Below, piece by piece: positions 37,385 through 47,428 of a stretch of 64,000 bases of DNA (positions within the stretch are counted from its first letter, which is position 1; each line of letters begins with the position of its first letter). The notes under the pieces were generated by a model that had not been told where the DNA came from, made no database searches, and saw only the letters and a program-made list of their open reading frames with translations. The stretch is from Pontimicrobium aquaticum (GTDB lineage Bacteria; Bacteroidota; Bacteroidia; Flavobacteriales; Flavobacteriaceae). Made by a program: the position numbers and the translations under genes. The stretch lies in assembly GCF_005047595.1 (NCBI RefSeq), contig NZ_SUPL01000004.1, positions 338,145 to 402,144 of the forward strand. Direction: 5' to 3'.

Positions 37385-38812
37385 ATGAGTGTAACTGCGC
37401 AATCGGTCTGGAATAACTGTCTTGAATTTATAAAGGATAACATCCAACCGCAAGCATACAAAACTTGGTTTGAACCAATTGTTGCAGTAAAGCTAACTGA
37501 TAATGCTTTAAGCATACAAGTTCCAAGTAAATTTTTCTACGAATGGTTAGAAGAACACTACGTTAAAATTTTAAAAGTTGCACTAACTAAAGAACTTGGA
37601 GAAAGTGCAAAATTGGTATATGTCATAAAAATGGAAAACACTTATGGCAACAAACAACCTTTTACCGAAAAAATACCTAGTTCAAATAGAGGCGCTGTTA
37701 AATCGCAAGATGTAGATATTCCATTTAATAATAAAAGCCCTGAGCTAAAAAATCCATTTGTAATTCCTGGAATTAGAAATGTAAAAATTGAGTCTCAGCT
37801 TAATCCTAACTATAGTTTTGAAAACTTTTTAGAAGGTGATTCTAACAGGTTAGCTAGAAATGCAGGTTTAGCTGTAGCAAATAAACCTGGAGGCACCTCA
37901 TTTAATCCTTTATTAATTTTTGGTGGTGTTGGTTTAGGAAAAACACATTTAGCACACGCTATTGGTGTTGATATTAAAGATAAATATCCAGAAAAAACAG
38001 TTTTATATATTTCAGCTGAAAAGTTCACTCAGCAATACATAGATTCAGTTAAAAAGAATAATAGAAACGATTTTATTCATTTCTATCAATTAATCGACGT
38101 ATTAATTATTGACGATGTTCAATTCCTTTCTGGAAAGTCCGGAACACAAGATGTGTTCTTCCATATTTTTAATCATTTACATCAAAATGGTAAGCAAGTT
38201 ATTTTAACAAGTGACAAGGCTCCTGTTGATATGCAAGATATTGAGCAACGTTTACTATCCAGATTTAAATGGGGACTTTCAGCCGAATTACAAAATCCAG
38301 ATTTTGAAACCAGAGTATCCATTCTTAAAAACAAACTCTACAGAGACGGTGTAGAAATGCCTGACGACATTATAGATTATGTTGCAAAGAATATTAAAAC
38401 CAATGTAAGAGAATTAGAAGGCGCTATTATTTCGTTAATTGCACAATCTTCTTTTAATAAAAAAGAAATCACAATAGGTCTAGCAAAGGATATTGTTGAA
38501 AAATTTGTAAAAAATACTAAGAGAGAGGTTTCTATAGATTACATACAAAAAGTTGTATCTGATTATTTCCAAATGGATGTAGATACATTACAATCTAAAA
38601 CTAGAAAGCGTCATATTGTACAAGCAAGACAATTAGCCATGTTCTTTGCGAAAAAGTTCACAAAAGCATCGCTAGCCAGTATTGGCTCGCAAATAGGAAA
38701 GCGCGATCATGCTACGGTATTACATGCCTGTAAAACAGTCGATAATTTGTCTTCTACAGACAAACAATTTAGAAAGTATGTTGAAGATCTTTCAAAGAAA
38801 CTTTCTCTATAA
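37385..38812 (+). CDS. dnaA: Chromosomal replication initiator DnaA
   Basis: DnaA (475 residues) is the ATP-dependent origin-binding initiator. Domain I (about 1-85, WNNCLEFIKDNIQPQAYKTW), a short linker, AAA+ domain with Walker A GGVGLGKTHLAH (near residue 180) and Walker B LIIDDVQFLSG, and the C-terminal DNA-binding domain with the DnaA signature KRDHATVLHACKTV. The 205-base upstream gap shows no cluster of TTATCCACA-type boxes, so I do not place oriC here. Confidence 0.97.
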   Translation: MSVTAQSVWNNCLEFIKDNIQPQAYKTWFEPIVAVKLTDNALSIQVPSKFFYEWLEEHYVKILKVALTKELGESAKLVYVIKMENTYGNKQPFTEKIPSSNRGAVKSQDVDIPFNNKSPELKNPFVIPGIRNVKIESQLNPNYSFENFLEGDSNRLARNAGLAVANKPGGTSFNPLLIFGGVGLGKTHLAHAIGVDIKDKYPEKTVLYISAEKFTQQYIDSVKKNNRNDFIHFYQLIDVLIIDDVQFLSGKSGTQDVFFHIFNHLHQNGKQVILTSDKAPVDMQDIEQRLLSRFKWGLSAELQNPDFETRVSILKNKLYRDGVEMPDDIIDYVAKNIKTNVRELEGAIISLIAQSSFNKKEITIGLAKDIVEKFVKNTKREVSIDYIQKVVSDYFQMDVDTLQSKTRKRHIVQARQLAMFFAKKFTKASLASIGSQIGKRDHATVLHACKTVDNLSSTDKQFRKYVEDLSKKLSL

Positions 38813-38826
38813 AAAATAGCATAAAA

Positions 38827-39279
38827 ATGACTAAAATTCTAATGGTATGCTTGGGCAATATTTGTCGATCCCCATTAGCAGAAGGCATTTTAAAACATAA
38901 ACTCCCTAAAAACAGATTCGTTATAGAATCGGCTGGAACTAGCAATTACCATATTGGTGAGCTTCCAGACAAAAGATCTATTGATATAGCTAAAAAATAT
39001 GGAATAGATATTACTGACCAAAGAGGCAGACAATTTACTGTATCTGATTTTGATAAGTATGATTACATATACGTTATGGACACATCTAACTATCAAAATG
39101 TGATGCGACTAGCTCGAAATTTGGATGATGAAAAAAAAGTAAAATTGATTCTTGATGAATTGGCAAGTGATATTATAAATGTTCCTGATCCATATTATGG
39201 TGGAGTCTCAGGCTTTGATGATGTATTTCAACTATTAAATAAAGCCTGTGATAGAATTTATGATAGACTAATAGAGTAA
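38827..39279 (+). CDS. Low-molecular-weight protein-tyrosine phosphatase
   Basis: This 150-residue cytosolic phosphatase has the P-loop VCLGNICRSPLAEG (CX5R, residues 7-20) and the distal acidic loop DPYYGG with the general-acid aspartate. It lies 14 bases after dnaA and is probably read through from it. Substrates are unknown; such enzymes often act on tyrosine kinases of polysaccharide export. Confidence 0.93.
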   Translation: MTKILMVCLGNICRSPLAEGILKHKLPKNRFVIESAGTSNYHIGELPDKRSIDIAKKYGIDITDQRGRQFTVSDFDKYDYIYVMDTSNYQNVMRLARNLDDEKKVKLILDELASDIINVPDPYYGGVSGFDDVFQLLNKACDRIYDRLIE

Positions 39280-39332
39280 TTATTACGATTTCTTTTAAAA
39301 AAATATATTTTTATAACCACAATACCCTAACT

Positions 39333-40820
39333 ATGAGGAAACTCTACACTTTAATTCTATTTAGTTTTATTTCAACATCAATTTTTTCACAAATTACTTT
39401 AGAGGAATTTGGTCCCTCATTCGATAAACCAGTAAGCATCAAAAATGCAGGCGATAGTCGTTTATTTATTGTTGAACAAGAAGGCTACATACGTATATTG
39501 AATGCAGATGGAACCTCTCCATCCACTCCTTTTTTAGATATCACATCAAAAGTCAACACCTCAGGAAGTTATGAAAAAGGACTTTTAGGATTGGTTTTCC
39601 ACCCTAATTATGCTTCAAATGGATATTTCTATGTACACTATAGTGGCGACGATACGCTTACTGAAATTCCAGGTGGTATAGATACTCCAGGAGCTGATGG
39701 CCAAGCAGATACTTATGTTGTGAGATACACCGTAAGTGCTAATCCAGATATTGCAGATCCAAGCTCTGAATTGGTAATCATGTCTATTTCTCATCCTTAT
39801 GATGCGCATTATGGAGGTGATATGGCTTTTGGATTAGATGGGTATTTATATATAGCAAAAGGCGATGGTGGCAATAGTGCTGGTGATCCTGACAATCGAG
39901 CACAAAACTTAAGTGAACCAAATGGGAAAATTTTTAGAATAGATGTAGATTCTCCAACAACTACCAACACTTACGGAAATAATTATAGCATCCCTCCTAC
40001 AAATCCTTATGTTAGCTCACCTGATGGAGCAAATGACCCTCGTAAAGAAATATGGTCCTATGGTCTTAGAAATCCAGCAAAGTTTTCTTTTGACAGCAGT
40101 GGTAATATGTGGATTGCCGATGTTGGCCAAGATAGCTATGAAGAAGTTAATTTAGATTTAGGAAATACTGGTAACAAAAATTTTGGATGGAGTTGCTACG
40201 AAGGAAGCGCAACGTTTAATTCTTTCCCAGGGTGTAGCTCTCTCTCTTACACTTCAGCAGCTTACGAATATCCTAGAATAGGTGTTTGTGCAATAATTGG
40301 TGGATATAGATACCAAGGAACAACTCAAACCGACTTGATTGGTACCTACTTTTTTGCCGACTGGTGTAGCAACGAAATATTTTTGCTTACCGATGCTGGA
40401 GGAGGTAGCTGGAACAGAACAACTTATACACCAAGTATAACAGTACAAAGATGGACAGGTTTTGGTGAGGGTCATGACAAAGAATTATACATCGTAGGAA
40501 ATAGAGGTGGTTTTTCAAAAGTTCATAAAATAAAACAATCCATTCCTTTATCAAACAACAAAGTGGATGTCAATCAAAAATTTAGTATTTATCCAAATCC
40601 TTCAAAAAATGGAAAAGTCACTCTAAATTTTTCTAAAGATGTTTCTATTAAAAATATCAATACATACAATTTACAAGGACAACTTATAAAATCTAATCTC
40701 CACAAATTGAATAATAAAACAATTCAGCTTGAATACAACAGATTATCTTCAGGTATTTATATCGTTGAAGCTGTTTCTACCTCTGGAGAAAAATCAATAA
40801 ACAAGCTAATTATCAAGTAA
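39333..40820 (+). CDS. Secreted PQQ-dependent sugar dehydrogenase-like protein with T9SS tail (paralogue 1)
   Basis: The 495-residue protein has a signal peptide (MRKLYTLILFSFISTSIFSQ), a six-bladed glucose/sorbosone dehydrogenase-type beta-propeller (about 25-400; GFDKPVSIKNAGDSRLFIVEQ-like blade, KGLLGLVFHPNY, YGGDMAFGLDGYLYIAKGDGG, EIWSYGLRNPAKFSFD, WIADVGQDSYEEVN) and a C-terminal T9SS sorting domain (FSIYPNPSKNGKVTL ... GIYIVEAVSTSGEKS). It is predicted to oxidise sugars or similar alcohols outside the cell using PQQ, though substrate and cofactor use are unproven. It is followed by a close paralogue. Confidence 0.9.
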   Translation: MRKLYTLILFSFISTSIFSQITLEEFGPSFDKPVSIKNAGDSRLFIVEQEGYIRILNADGTSPSTPFLDITSKVNTSGSYEKGLLGLVFHPNYASNGYFYVHYSGDDTLTEIPGGIDTPGADGQADTYVVRYTVSANPDIADPSSELVIMSISHPYDAHYGGDMAFGLDGYLYIAKGDGGNSAGDPDNRAQNLSEPNGKIFRIDVDSPTTTNTYGNNYSIPPTNPYVSSPDGANDPRKEIWSYGLRNPAKFSFDSSGNMWIADVGQDSYEEVNLDLGNTGNKNFGWSCYEGSATFNSFPGCSSLSYTSAAYEYPRIGVCAIIGGYRYQGTTQTDLIGTYFFADWCSNEIFLLTDAGGGSWNRTTYTPSITVQRWTGFGEGHDKELYIVGNRGGFSKVHKIKQSIPLSNNKVDVNQKFSIYPNPSKNGKVTLNFSKDVSIKNINTYNLQGQLIKSNLHKLNNKTIQLEYNRLSSGIYIVEAVSTSGEKSINKLIIK

Positions 40821-40875
40821 TTATTACATCTTATTTTGTTATTTTATTCGTACATTTAAGTAAATAATGTACGCT

Positions 40876-42681
40876 ATGAAAAGTATAAATACATTTATTT
40901 TAAATATTTGCTTATTAACCGCTTCTTTTACTTTTGCACAAACAATAGACATACAAAGTTTTGCAACAGGCTTAGATTTACCTGTGAATATAAAAAACGC
41001 TGGTGACAACAGACTTTTTGTTGTAGAGCAAAGAGGTTATATTAGAATAGTTAATACTGATGGCTCCATAAATACCACTCCTTTTTTAGATATAGACAAC
41101 CTTGTTTTAAATATAAATGGTAGTGGAGATGAAAGAGGATTACTTGGTTTAGCTTTTCATCCAAATTACAATTCAAACGGGTTTTTCTATGTTAATTATA
41201 TTAATAATGATGGAGACACTGTTATCTCAAGATTTGAAGTAAGCACTACTAATGCCAATGTGGCTAATCCAAATTCAGAATTAATAATTCTTACAATACC
41301 ACAACCCTACAGCAATCATAACGGAGGTCACATGGCTTTTGGACCAGATAACTTCTTATACATTGCCTCTGGTGATGGAGGAGCTGGAGGAGACCCACAA
41401 AACAGAGCTCAAGATTTAAGTACGCTACTTGGCAAAATAATTAGAATAGACATTAACAATACAGCCAACGGAAATAATTATGACATTCCAAATAATAATC
41501 CTTTTTATAATGATGACGATACAAATACTTTAGATGAAATTTGGGCTTATGGCTTGAGAAATCCTTGGAAATTTTCTTTTGATAGACAAACAGGTGATAT
41601 ATGGATTGCTGATGTTGGTCAAGGAGAGTATGAGGAAATCAATATGGCTTCTCCAACTGATGCTGGATTAAATTATGGCTGGAGATGTTACGAAGGAAAT
41701 AGCACTTTTAATGATACTGGATGTCCAGATGATAGTGTCCTTACATTTCCAATAGGTGAATATTCGCATTCTAATAGCGGTAATTTTAAATGTTCTATTA
41801 CTGGTGGCTACCGTTATAGAGGCTCTAATTATCCTAATTTTGCTGGCTTATACTTTTTTGCAGATTATTGTAGCAATGAAATTGGTACACTTCAGGAAAA
41901 TGGTGGCACTTGGAATATGACTTTTAGTTCTCCTTTTGATGGTAATAGGTGGACATCATTTGGAGAGGATATAAATGGCGAACTTTACATCACTGGAATA
42001 GGTTCTGGAACCGTTTATAAAATTATAGATACAGATACACAATCAACAAATACTTGGTACGAAGATGCGGATAATGATACTTTTGGAAATCCTAATGTTA
42101 GTCAAGAAGCAGTAAATCAACCATCTGGATTTGTTGCCGACAATACAGATTGTGACGATACTAACGCTAATATTAATCCTAGTGCTACCGAAATACCTAA
42201 TAACGGAATTGACGAAAATTGTGATGGTTTTGATGCGTTAATATGGTATCAGGATGCTGATAGCGATACTTTTGGAGATCCAGATATTAGTATGACTCAG
42301 GAAACTCAACCAGCTGGTTATGTTGACAATAATTTAGACTGCGATGATACCAATGCAAATATAAATCCTAACGCTAGTGAAATTCCAAATAACGATATTG
42401 ATGAGAATTGCGATGGTGAAATAGAAACAGAAACCAGTGAATACAGTTTTTTAATGCATCCAAACCCTGCCAAGGACGAAGTATATTTTGTTTTTGATGA
42501 AAATGAAATTCCGTTCTCTATTGCCTTGTTTGATTTTACTGGCAAACATATTAAAACCGAAACTAATTTTTCTAATCATATTATTTCAATTTCAACAAGA
42601 AATTTAGCCTCAGGATTGTATCTTGTGTCCTTATTTAAAGCTAATAGTAAGCTTTCAAACAAAAAACTAATAATTCATTAG
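40876..42681 (+). CDS. Secreted PQQ-dependent sugar dehydrogenase-like protein with MopE-type repeats and T9SS tail (paralogue 2)
   Basis: About 601 residues: signal peptide ([22 protein letters not shown]), the same beta-propeller as its neighbour ([48 protein letters not shown]), then two copies of a calcium/metal-binding MopE-like repeat of about 63 residues ([11 protein letters not shown] ... [11 protein letters not shown] ... IDENCDG and [11 protein letters not shown] ... [11 protein letters not shown] ... IDENCDG), and a T9SS sorting domain ([14 protein letters not shown] ... GLYLVSLFK). The repeats are absent from paralogue 1. ATG at 40876 is preferred to 40867 for the signal peptide. 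Tandem duplication with later domain gain is the simplest history. Confidence 0.9.
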   Translation: MKSINTFILNICLLTASFTFAQTIDIQSFATGLDLPVNIKNAGDNRLFVVEQRGYIRIVNTDGSINTTPFLDIDNLVLNINGSGDERGLLGLAFHPNYNSNGFFYVNYINNDGDTVISRFEVSTTNANVANPNSELIILTIPQPYSNHNGGHMAFGPDNFLYIASGDGGAGGDPQNRAQDLSTLLGKIIRIDINNTANGNNYDIPNNNPFYNDDDTNTLDEIWAYGLRNPWKFSFDRQTGDIWIADVGQGEYEEINMASPTDAGLNYGWRCYEGNSTFNDTGCPDDSVLTFPIGEYSHSNSGNFKCSITGGYRYRGSNYPNFAGLYFFADYCSNEIGTLQENGGTWNMTFSSPFDGNRWTSFGEDINGELYITGIGSGTVYKIIDTDTQSTNTWYEDADNDTFGNPNVSQEAVNQPSGFVADNTDCDDTNANINPSATEIPNNGIDENCDGFDALIWYQDADSDTFGDPDISMTQETQPAGYVDNNLDCDDTNANINPNASEIPNNDIDENCDGEIETETSEYSFLMHPNPAKDEVYFVFDENEIPFSIALFDFTGKHIKTETNFSNHIISISTRNLASGLYLVSLFKANSKLSNKKLIIH

Positions 42682-42685
42682 CAAC

Positions 42686-43402
42686 ATGAATGAGCACTTA
42701 GGAAAACTCTATTTAATACCAACAAGATTAGGCGAGAATCAACCCTTAGAAGTATTACCTATTTCAGTAAAAAAAACTATTGAGATAGTGAATGATTATA
42801 TTGTTGAAAACGAAAAAACAGCACGACGTTTTATTAAAAAAATATGCTCTGGAAAATCCCAGCAATCACTAAATATTCATGTGCTAAATAAATATACTGA
42901 ACCTACAGAATTGCCAAGTTTTCTCAACGCCTGTTTAGAAGGCAAACCTGTTGGTTTATTATCTGAAGCTGGATGTCCTGCCATTGCAGATCCTGGATCA
43001 GACATTGTAAAAATAGCACATCAAAAAAATATTCAGGTTGTACCACTTGTTGGGCCATCATCAATTTTATTAGCTTTAATGGGTTCAGGAATGAATGGTC
43101 AGAGTTTTACTTTTAATGGCTACTTGCCTATTGACAAACAAGAAAGAAAAGCGGCATTAAAAAGATTAGAACGCATATCGTTTGAGCAAAATCAATCTCA
43201 GTTATTTATAGAAACTCCTTACAGAAATAACAAAATGCTTGAAAATATTTGTGCAACACTACAAAACCATACAAGAGTATGCATAGCTTGTGATTTAACA
43301 CTGTCAACCGAGTATATTAAAACAAAAACAGTAAGTGAGTGGAAAAAGTCAAATGTTGACTTTCACAAAAGACCAGCTATATTTATTGTACATAAAGATT
43401 AA
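42686..43402 (+). CDS. Tetrapyrrole-methylase-family SAM methyltransferase (short RsmI-like)
   Basis: The 238-residue protein has the RsmI/tetrapyrrole methylase fold: GKLYLIPTRLGE at the N-terminus, GLLSEAGCPAIADPGSDIVKIAHQ, VVPLVGPSSILLALMGSGMNGQ, FNGYLP, and FIETPYRNNKM. RsmI 2'-O-methylates C1402 of 16S rRNA. This shorter Bacteroidota form begins with a divergent segment that replaces the usual glycine-rich start, so the same target is probable but not certain. It starts 5 bases after the dehydrogenase gene and ends in a TTAA shared with the convergent gene. Confidence 0.85.
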   Translation: MNEHLGKLYLIPTRLGENQPLEVLPISVKKTIEIVNDYIVENEKTARRFIKKICSGKSQQSLNIHVLNKYTEPTELPSFLNACLEGKPVGLLSEAGCPAIADPGSDIVKIAHQKNIQVVPLVGPSSILLALMGSGMNGQSFTFNGYLPIDKQERKAALKRLERISFEQNQSQLFIETPYRNNKMLENICATLQNHTRVCIACDLTLSTEYIKTKTVSEWKKSNVDFHKRPAIFIVHKD

Positions 43403-44055
43403 AGCAATGAAGCTTTTGCTTTTTGATCTGCTTTAATAAAAGAGGTGTCGTAGCCAGAGAACTTTTTCATGTAATATCTTATAGTAGTGCCATAAGCATC
43501 AGCAAATCCAATAGCTCCATAACTACGCAAATATTTTTTAACACTTCCTGGTCCAGCCAAATGTGCAGCTGCTAAAATTCCAGATTCAGTAACCAGAACA
43601 CCATCAATTCTTTTACCGACAAATCGTTTAATATCTCTACGTAATATCCACTTATTTCGCATCGCGTTAGCAATAAAAGCCTTTTCTTGAAGTTCAGGAT
43701 TGTTTAAAAAATCTATAGTATTATAGATGCCAATAAGTTTTAACGTGTTTTTTCCAAACTGATACTTCCCTAAGTACCCTAAAGTATTGACTGTAAAATA
43801 GTTTCTTCGGGATTCTTTAAAAGCTAAAGCTTCTTTAAAACCAACAAAACACTTCTCTAAAATTGGCAGATTGTAATTAACATCTTCCTCAATAGCTTCA
43901 TCAATTTCTGTAAAAGCTGGAGTGTTATAAGCAAGCTCTAACCCTTGTGTAGAATACTTTTCTATATCTAAACTATTGGTTGTTTTAAAAGCAGAAAAAA
44001 ATGCTATAAAAACGACAACTGGAATAATCGAATATGCTACTAATCCTTTGTACAT
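43399..44055 (-). CDS. Membrane-anchored lysozyme/transglycosylase-like protein
   Basis: A 218-residue protein with an N-terminal hydrophobic anchor or signal (residues 5-23) and a lysozyme-like domain: the helix FKEALAFKESRRNYFTVN supplies a candidate catalytic glutamate, GYLGKYQFGKNTL is the characteristic following segment, and GILAAAHLAGPGSVKKYL matches the C-terminal lobe of SLT/lysozyme folds. It should act on peptidoglycan in the periplasm. A near-ideal Bacteroidota promoter lies upstream. mltG and murQ in the window belong to the same process. Confidence 0.8.
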   Translation of the reverse strand: MYKGLVAYSIIPVVVFIAFFSAFKTTNSLDIEKYSTQGLELAYNTPAFTEIDEAIEEDVNYNLPILEKCFVGFKEALAFKESRRNYFTVNTLGYLGKYQFGKNTLKLIGIYNTIDFLNNPELQEKAFIANAMRNKWILRRDIKRFVGKRIDGVLVTESGILAAAHLAGPGSVKKYLRSYGAIGFADAYGTTIRYYMKKFSGYDTSFIKADQKAKASLL

Positions 44056-44113
44056 AATTTAAAATTTAAGAGCTCAAAAAAAAACGTGTTTTTATCCTCA
44101 AAATTTCAGCGTG

Positions 44114-44143
44114 CAAAATTACACAATTTTCTAATATTTTCAA
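44114..44143 (-). promoter_or_regulatory. Bacteroidota promoter TTG-N19-TAATTTTG before the lysozyme-like gene
   Basis: On the minus strand TTG (44143-44141) is followed after exactly 19 bases by TAATTTTG (44121-44114). This matches the housekeeping promoter consensus of the phylum; the transcript would start near 44108, about 53 bases before the gene. Confidence 0.75.
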
Positions 44144-44166
44144 AATTAATCGTTTAAGTGCATTTC

Positions 44167-45075
44167 TTATTGGAGCAAAAGATGAAATACAACCTTTTTT
44201 TTGCTATTAAATTCAACCGTTGGGAGCGGTATTTTTATAACATTTAATACTGAAAATATCGTTTTTAAAACATTAGATTTAGTATTAATGTTGTTCAAAT
44301 TTACGTCAAAACTTAAATAAAACTGTCGATACCTATCTTGATTTGTAAACATATTATTAACAACTTCATTTTCACCAGTTAACATGCCGTTTGCACCATA
44401 CCCAATAGCTAGATTTAACCACTTTGGAAAATTAGCTTCCTTAAAAAACGCATTCAAATTCATACTTAACCAGTAAGTTTGACCATTATAATCTTTAAAC
44501 ATTTGCTCAATAAACGAATCGCCCAATTTATCTGGACGCCTATTTGCATATGGAGATTTACTAAACGAATATTTTAATTGCATACGCTGCTCCTGCCAAA
44601 GCAACTCTTGTCCAATATACAGCCCTGTCCCTAGAGAGTTAGCAGCAATATCTGACCAGGAAAACCCCCATTCTTTAGAAAACCCATCAAAAATTTCGAC
44701 TGCTGAGAGAAATGTAAAACCTAAAGTTGCACCATAAATAAGCTGATCCTTTTTACTTACGCCACTCCAATTTAAAACATCAGCTCCTACTCTAGCCAGT
44801 TGATATGCTGAAAAAGCATGACCAACCTTATCCATTTGCATCCATTCATTTAAATCGTTAATTGTATGGAATTTTGATTGCTTATAGCCTTGGTACCACA
44901 AAGAATTAAGACTAATTAACGCTGAAGTGCCTATAATTGTTTCAGAAATAACAACAGCATTTCTTCTTTTAACATTTAAAGTATCACTCGGTTTTAAAAA
45001 TGTATTTAATTGTTGCCCTAAAGCGGAAAGACTTATAAAAACAAATAGAAAAGTGAACGTAATTTTATTGCTCAC
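44167..45075 (-). CDS. DUF2279 family protein
   Basis: The 302-residue protein has a signal peptide (ITFTFLFVFISLSALGQQ) and the DUF2279 core: NEWMQMDKVGHAFSAYQLARV, then GFTFLSAVEIFDGFSKEWGFSWSDIAANSLGT, whose conserved acidic and histidine residues are reminiscent of membrane-embedded lipid enzymes, and a C-terminal beta-rich half. It is probably an outer-membrane or periplasmic protein; function unknown. The gene lies 3 bases after mltG on the same strand. Confidence 0.85.
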   Translation of the reverse strand: MSNKITFTFLFVFISLSALGQQLNTFLKPSDTLNVKRRNAVVISETIIGTSALISLNSLWYQGYKQSKFHTINDLNEWMQMDKVGHAFSAYQLARVGADVLNWSGVSKKDQLIYGATLGFTFLSAVEIFDGFSKEWGFSWSDIAANSLGTGLYIGQELLWQEQRMQLKYSFSKSPYANRRPDKLGDSFIEQMFKDYNGQTYWLSMNLNAFFKEANFPKWLNLAIGYGANGMLTGENEVVNNMFTNQDRYRQFYLSFDVNLNNINTKSNVLKTIFSVLNVIKIPLPTVEFNSKKKVVFHLLLQ

Positions 45076-45078
45076 AGT

Positions 45079-46122
45079 TTAGCGTCTTATTCCTTGTTGC
45101 GATAGATAACGTTGATATTCTCTTGCATTTTGATTATGCTGAGATAAAGTTCTAGCAAACTTATGATACCCTGGTTTTTTAGCATCTGCTGCAAAATAAA
45201 AATAGTTGTGAGTTTCAAAATTTAATACCGCATCGATAGCCGAAATATCAGGCATAGCGATTAATCCTGGAGGCAACCCCACATTTTTATAAGTATTATA
45301 AGGTGAATTGATTTCTTTATGTACGTTAAGAACACGTTTTATAACAGTGTTTTTATATTTTGGCAATCTGTACGCTGCAAATTTTAATGTTGGATCTGCC
45401 TGCAAAGGCCAATTATTTTTTAATCTATTTATATAAACTCCAGCAATACGTGCTTGTTCGCTTTTTTGTTTAGATTCTTCTTGTACAATAGATGCCAATG
45501 CAATAACCTCGTCAGGCGTTAAGTTTGCTTTACGTGCTTTTTCTAACCTGGAGTCATTCCAAAACTTATTATACTCAGTTAACATTCTATCTCTAAAGCT
45601 TTCAGCTGAAGTATTCCAGAAAAACTCATAACTATTAGGAATGTACATTCCTAATGCAGTGGCTTCATTAAAACCATTTTTTTCTAAAAATGATCTATCA
45701 TTAAAGACCTCTAAAAGCGAAACACTATCTGTTTCAATTTGTTTGGCAATTCTTCCTGCTAAAAGCTCAAGCGAATTTTGATTGTTAAAAGACACTTTTA
45801 CAGGAATATTATTACTTCTAATAGAGTTAATAATATCATTATTAGTCATATCTTTTTTTATGATATATCTTCCAGCTTTTACATTTGCTACATACTTTTT
45901 ACGCTTAGCAAGTGCATCAAAAGTATTTATGTTTTTTAAAAGAGGTATTAAACTTTCTCTTACTTTGTTATAATCTGCATCAGATTCAATATAAATATAG
46001 GCTTCACTATTATTAAAAGCTGTATTTGGTACAAACATTGCCGAATACACATAATAAGCAAAATATCCAGCTATTACTAACCCTATTAGTGCTACTGCTA
46101 AAAGAATTTTTTTAAAGTACAT
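45079..46122 (-). CDS. mltG: Endolytic transglycosylase MltG
   Basis: MltG (347 residues) cleaves nascent peptidoglycan strands and sets glycan length. It has one N-terminal TM helix (about 5-27), a LysM-like region, and the YceG domain with catalytic glutamate in ASIVQEESKQKSEQARIAGV, LQADPTLKFA, and the C-terminal VGLPPGLIAMPDISAIDAV and FYFAADAKKPGYHKFA motifs. It shares one base with the upstream GNAT gene and is followed by the DUF2279 gene, in the order dapF, GNAT, mltG, DUF2279, which links wall precursor and wall assembly functions. Confidence 0.95.
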   Translation of the reverse strand: MYFKKILLAVALIGLVIAGYFAYYVYSAMFVPNTAFNNSEAYIYIESDADYNKVRESLIPLLKNINTFDALAKRKKYVANVKAGRYIIKKDMTNNDIINSIRSNNIPVKVSFNNQNSLELLAGRIAKQIETDSVSLLEVFNDRSFLEKNGFNEATALGMYIPNSYEFFWNTSAESFRDRMLTEYNKFWNDSRLEKARKANLTPDEVIALASIVQEESKQKSEQARIAGVYINRLKNNWPLQADPTLKFAAYRLPKYKNTVIKRVLNVHKEINSPYNTYKNVGLPPGLIAMPDISAIDAVLNFETHNYFYFAADAKKPGYHKFARTLSQHNQNAREYQRYLSQQGIRR

Positions 46123-46646
46123 TAGTCGTTTATTAGTTGAAACAAATATTCGTTTTTATAACTTCCGTTTACAATATTCCAGTCTTTTTTTAATCCTACT
46201 TCCTTAAAGTTATAACGTTTAAAAAGTTTGATACTAGGTACATTATCTTCCGAAATATTACAATATAATTGATGAAGGTTTAAGTGTGCAAAACAATAGT
46301 TAATTAATAATTGTAATGCCTCAGCACCATAACCTTTATGCCTATTATTAGGATCTTTAATCAAGATACCAATGCCAGCGCGTTTATTGTGAAAATCGAA
46401 ATCAAAAATATCAATTAAACCAATAGCTTTATTTTTTAAAGTTGAAATTACCAAACGTAATTGTTTTACTTCAAAAATATCTTTGTGCGCATTTTCAAGA
46501 TATTGCTTTATCAAAAACCTAGAATAAGGCGTAATTGTATTACTTATTTCCCAAATATCTTGATTGTTTTCAATCTCGTAAATAAAATCAAAATCCTCAG
46601 GCTCTAAAGCTCTTAAAAAAATATGTTCACCCTTTAAAGTCACCAT
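46122..46646 (-). CDS. GNAT family N-acetyltransferase (RimJ/RimL-type)
   Basis: A 174-residue cytosolic acetyltransferase with the RimJ/L pattern: IFLRALEPEDFDFIYEIEN at the start, GIGILIKDPNNRHKGYGAEALQLL as acetyl-CoA-binding motif A, and SIKLFKRYNFKEVGLKKDW at the end. Substrate unknown. It overlaps the dapF stop by 7 bases and the mltG start by one. Confidence 0.9.
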   Translation of the reverse strand: MVTLKGEHIFLRALEPEDFDFIYEIENNQDIWEISNTITPYSRFLIKQYLENAHKDIFEVKQLRLVISTLKNKAIGLIDIFDFDFHNKRAGIGILIKDPNNRHKGYGAEALQLLINYCFAHLNLHQLYCNISEDNVPSIKLFKRYNFKEVGLKKDWNIVNGSYKNEYLFQLIND

Positions 46647-47419
46647 GCAATCTTCCCTTTATAAACCATAGTAGCTGGACCTATTAACCAAACGTCTTTA
46701 AAACCATTGCCTTCTTGCTTAAAAGCTACTTTTAAATCGCCTCCTTTTGTTTGTAGTGTAATAAGGTTGTTGTTAGTTCCACCTGTTGCATACATTGCAA
46801 TTCCAACGGCAGTTACTCCAGTACCACATGACAAGGTTTCATCTTCAACACCTCTCTCGTAAGTTCGCACTGCAAAAATTGAGTCACTTATTTTTTCAAC
46901 AAAATTCACATTAGTACCTTCTTCATTATAAGGCTCTCCATATCTGATAGACGATCCTTCATTTTTAATATCAATAGCATTAATATTGTCTCTAATTTCA
47001 ACGTGATGTGGTGACCCTGTATCTAAAAACACATGATTTTTAAAAGCTTCAATGTTAGATACATCCTGCATTTGAAGCTTTACAATATTGTCTTCAATTT
47101 TAGCGTGATGTATTCCATCTATTGCTAAAAAAGTAGCTTCATTATTTATAACTCCAATTCGTTTTGCAAAAGCAACCAAACAACGCCCTCCATTACCACA
47201 CATGGTGCTTTCATTCCCATCAGAATTGTAATACACCATTTTAAAATCTACATCATCATGATTTTCTAATAAAATCAATCCATCAGCTCCAATGCCAAAA
47301 CGTCTGTCACATAATTGCGCAACGAGTTTGGTATTATTTTTGTCAAAAACATTTTGACGATTATCGATAATTACGAAGTCGTTTCCTGTTCCTTGATATT
47401 TATAAAAAGTGTGTGTCAT
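46640..47419 (-). CDS. dapF: Diaminopimelate epimerase
   Basis: DapF (259 residues) converts LL- to meso-diaminopimelate for lysine and peptidoglycan. The two catalytic cysteines lie in TMCGNGGRCLVAFA and ETLSCGTGVTAVG; the start region TFYKYQGTGNDFVIIDNR is typical. ATG at 47419 is used instead of an upstream TTG at 47431, because a -7 box TATATTTG overlaps that TTG. It leads the operon with a GNAT gene, mltG and DUF2279. Confidence 0.96.
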   Translation of the reverse strand: MTHTFYKYQGTGNDFVIIDNRQNVFDKNNTKLVAQLCDRRFGIGADGLILLENHDDVDFKMVYYNSDGNESTMCGNGGRCLVAFAKRIGVINNEATFLAIDGIHHAKIEDNIVKLQMQDVSNIEAFKNHVFLDTGSPHHVEIRDNINAIDIKNEGSSIRYGEPYNEEGTNVNFVEKISDSIFAVRTYERGVEDETLSCGTGVTAVGIAMYATGGTNNNLITLQTKGGDLKVAFKQEGNGFKDVWLIGPATMVYKGKIAW

Positions 47420-47428
47420 TTTGAATGA

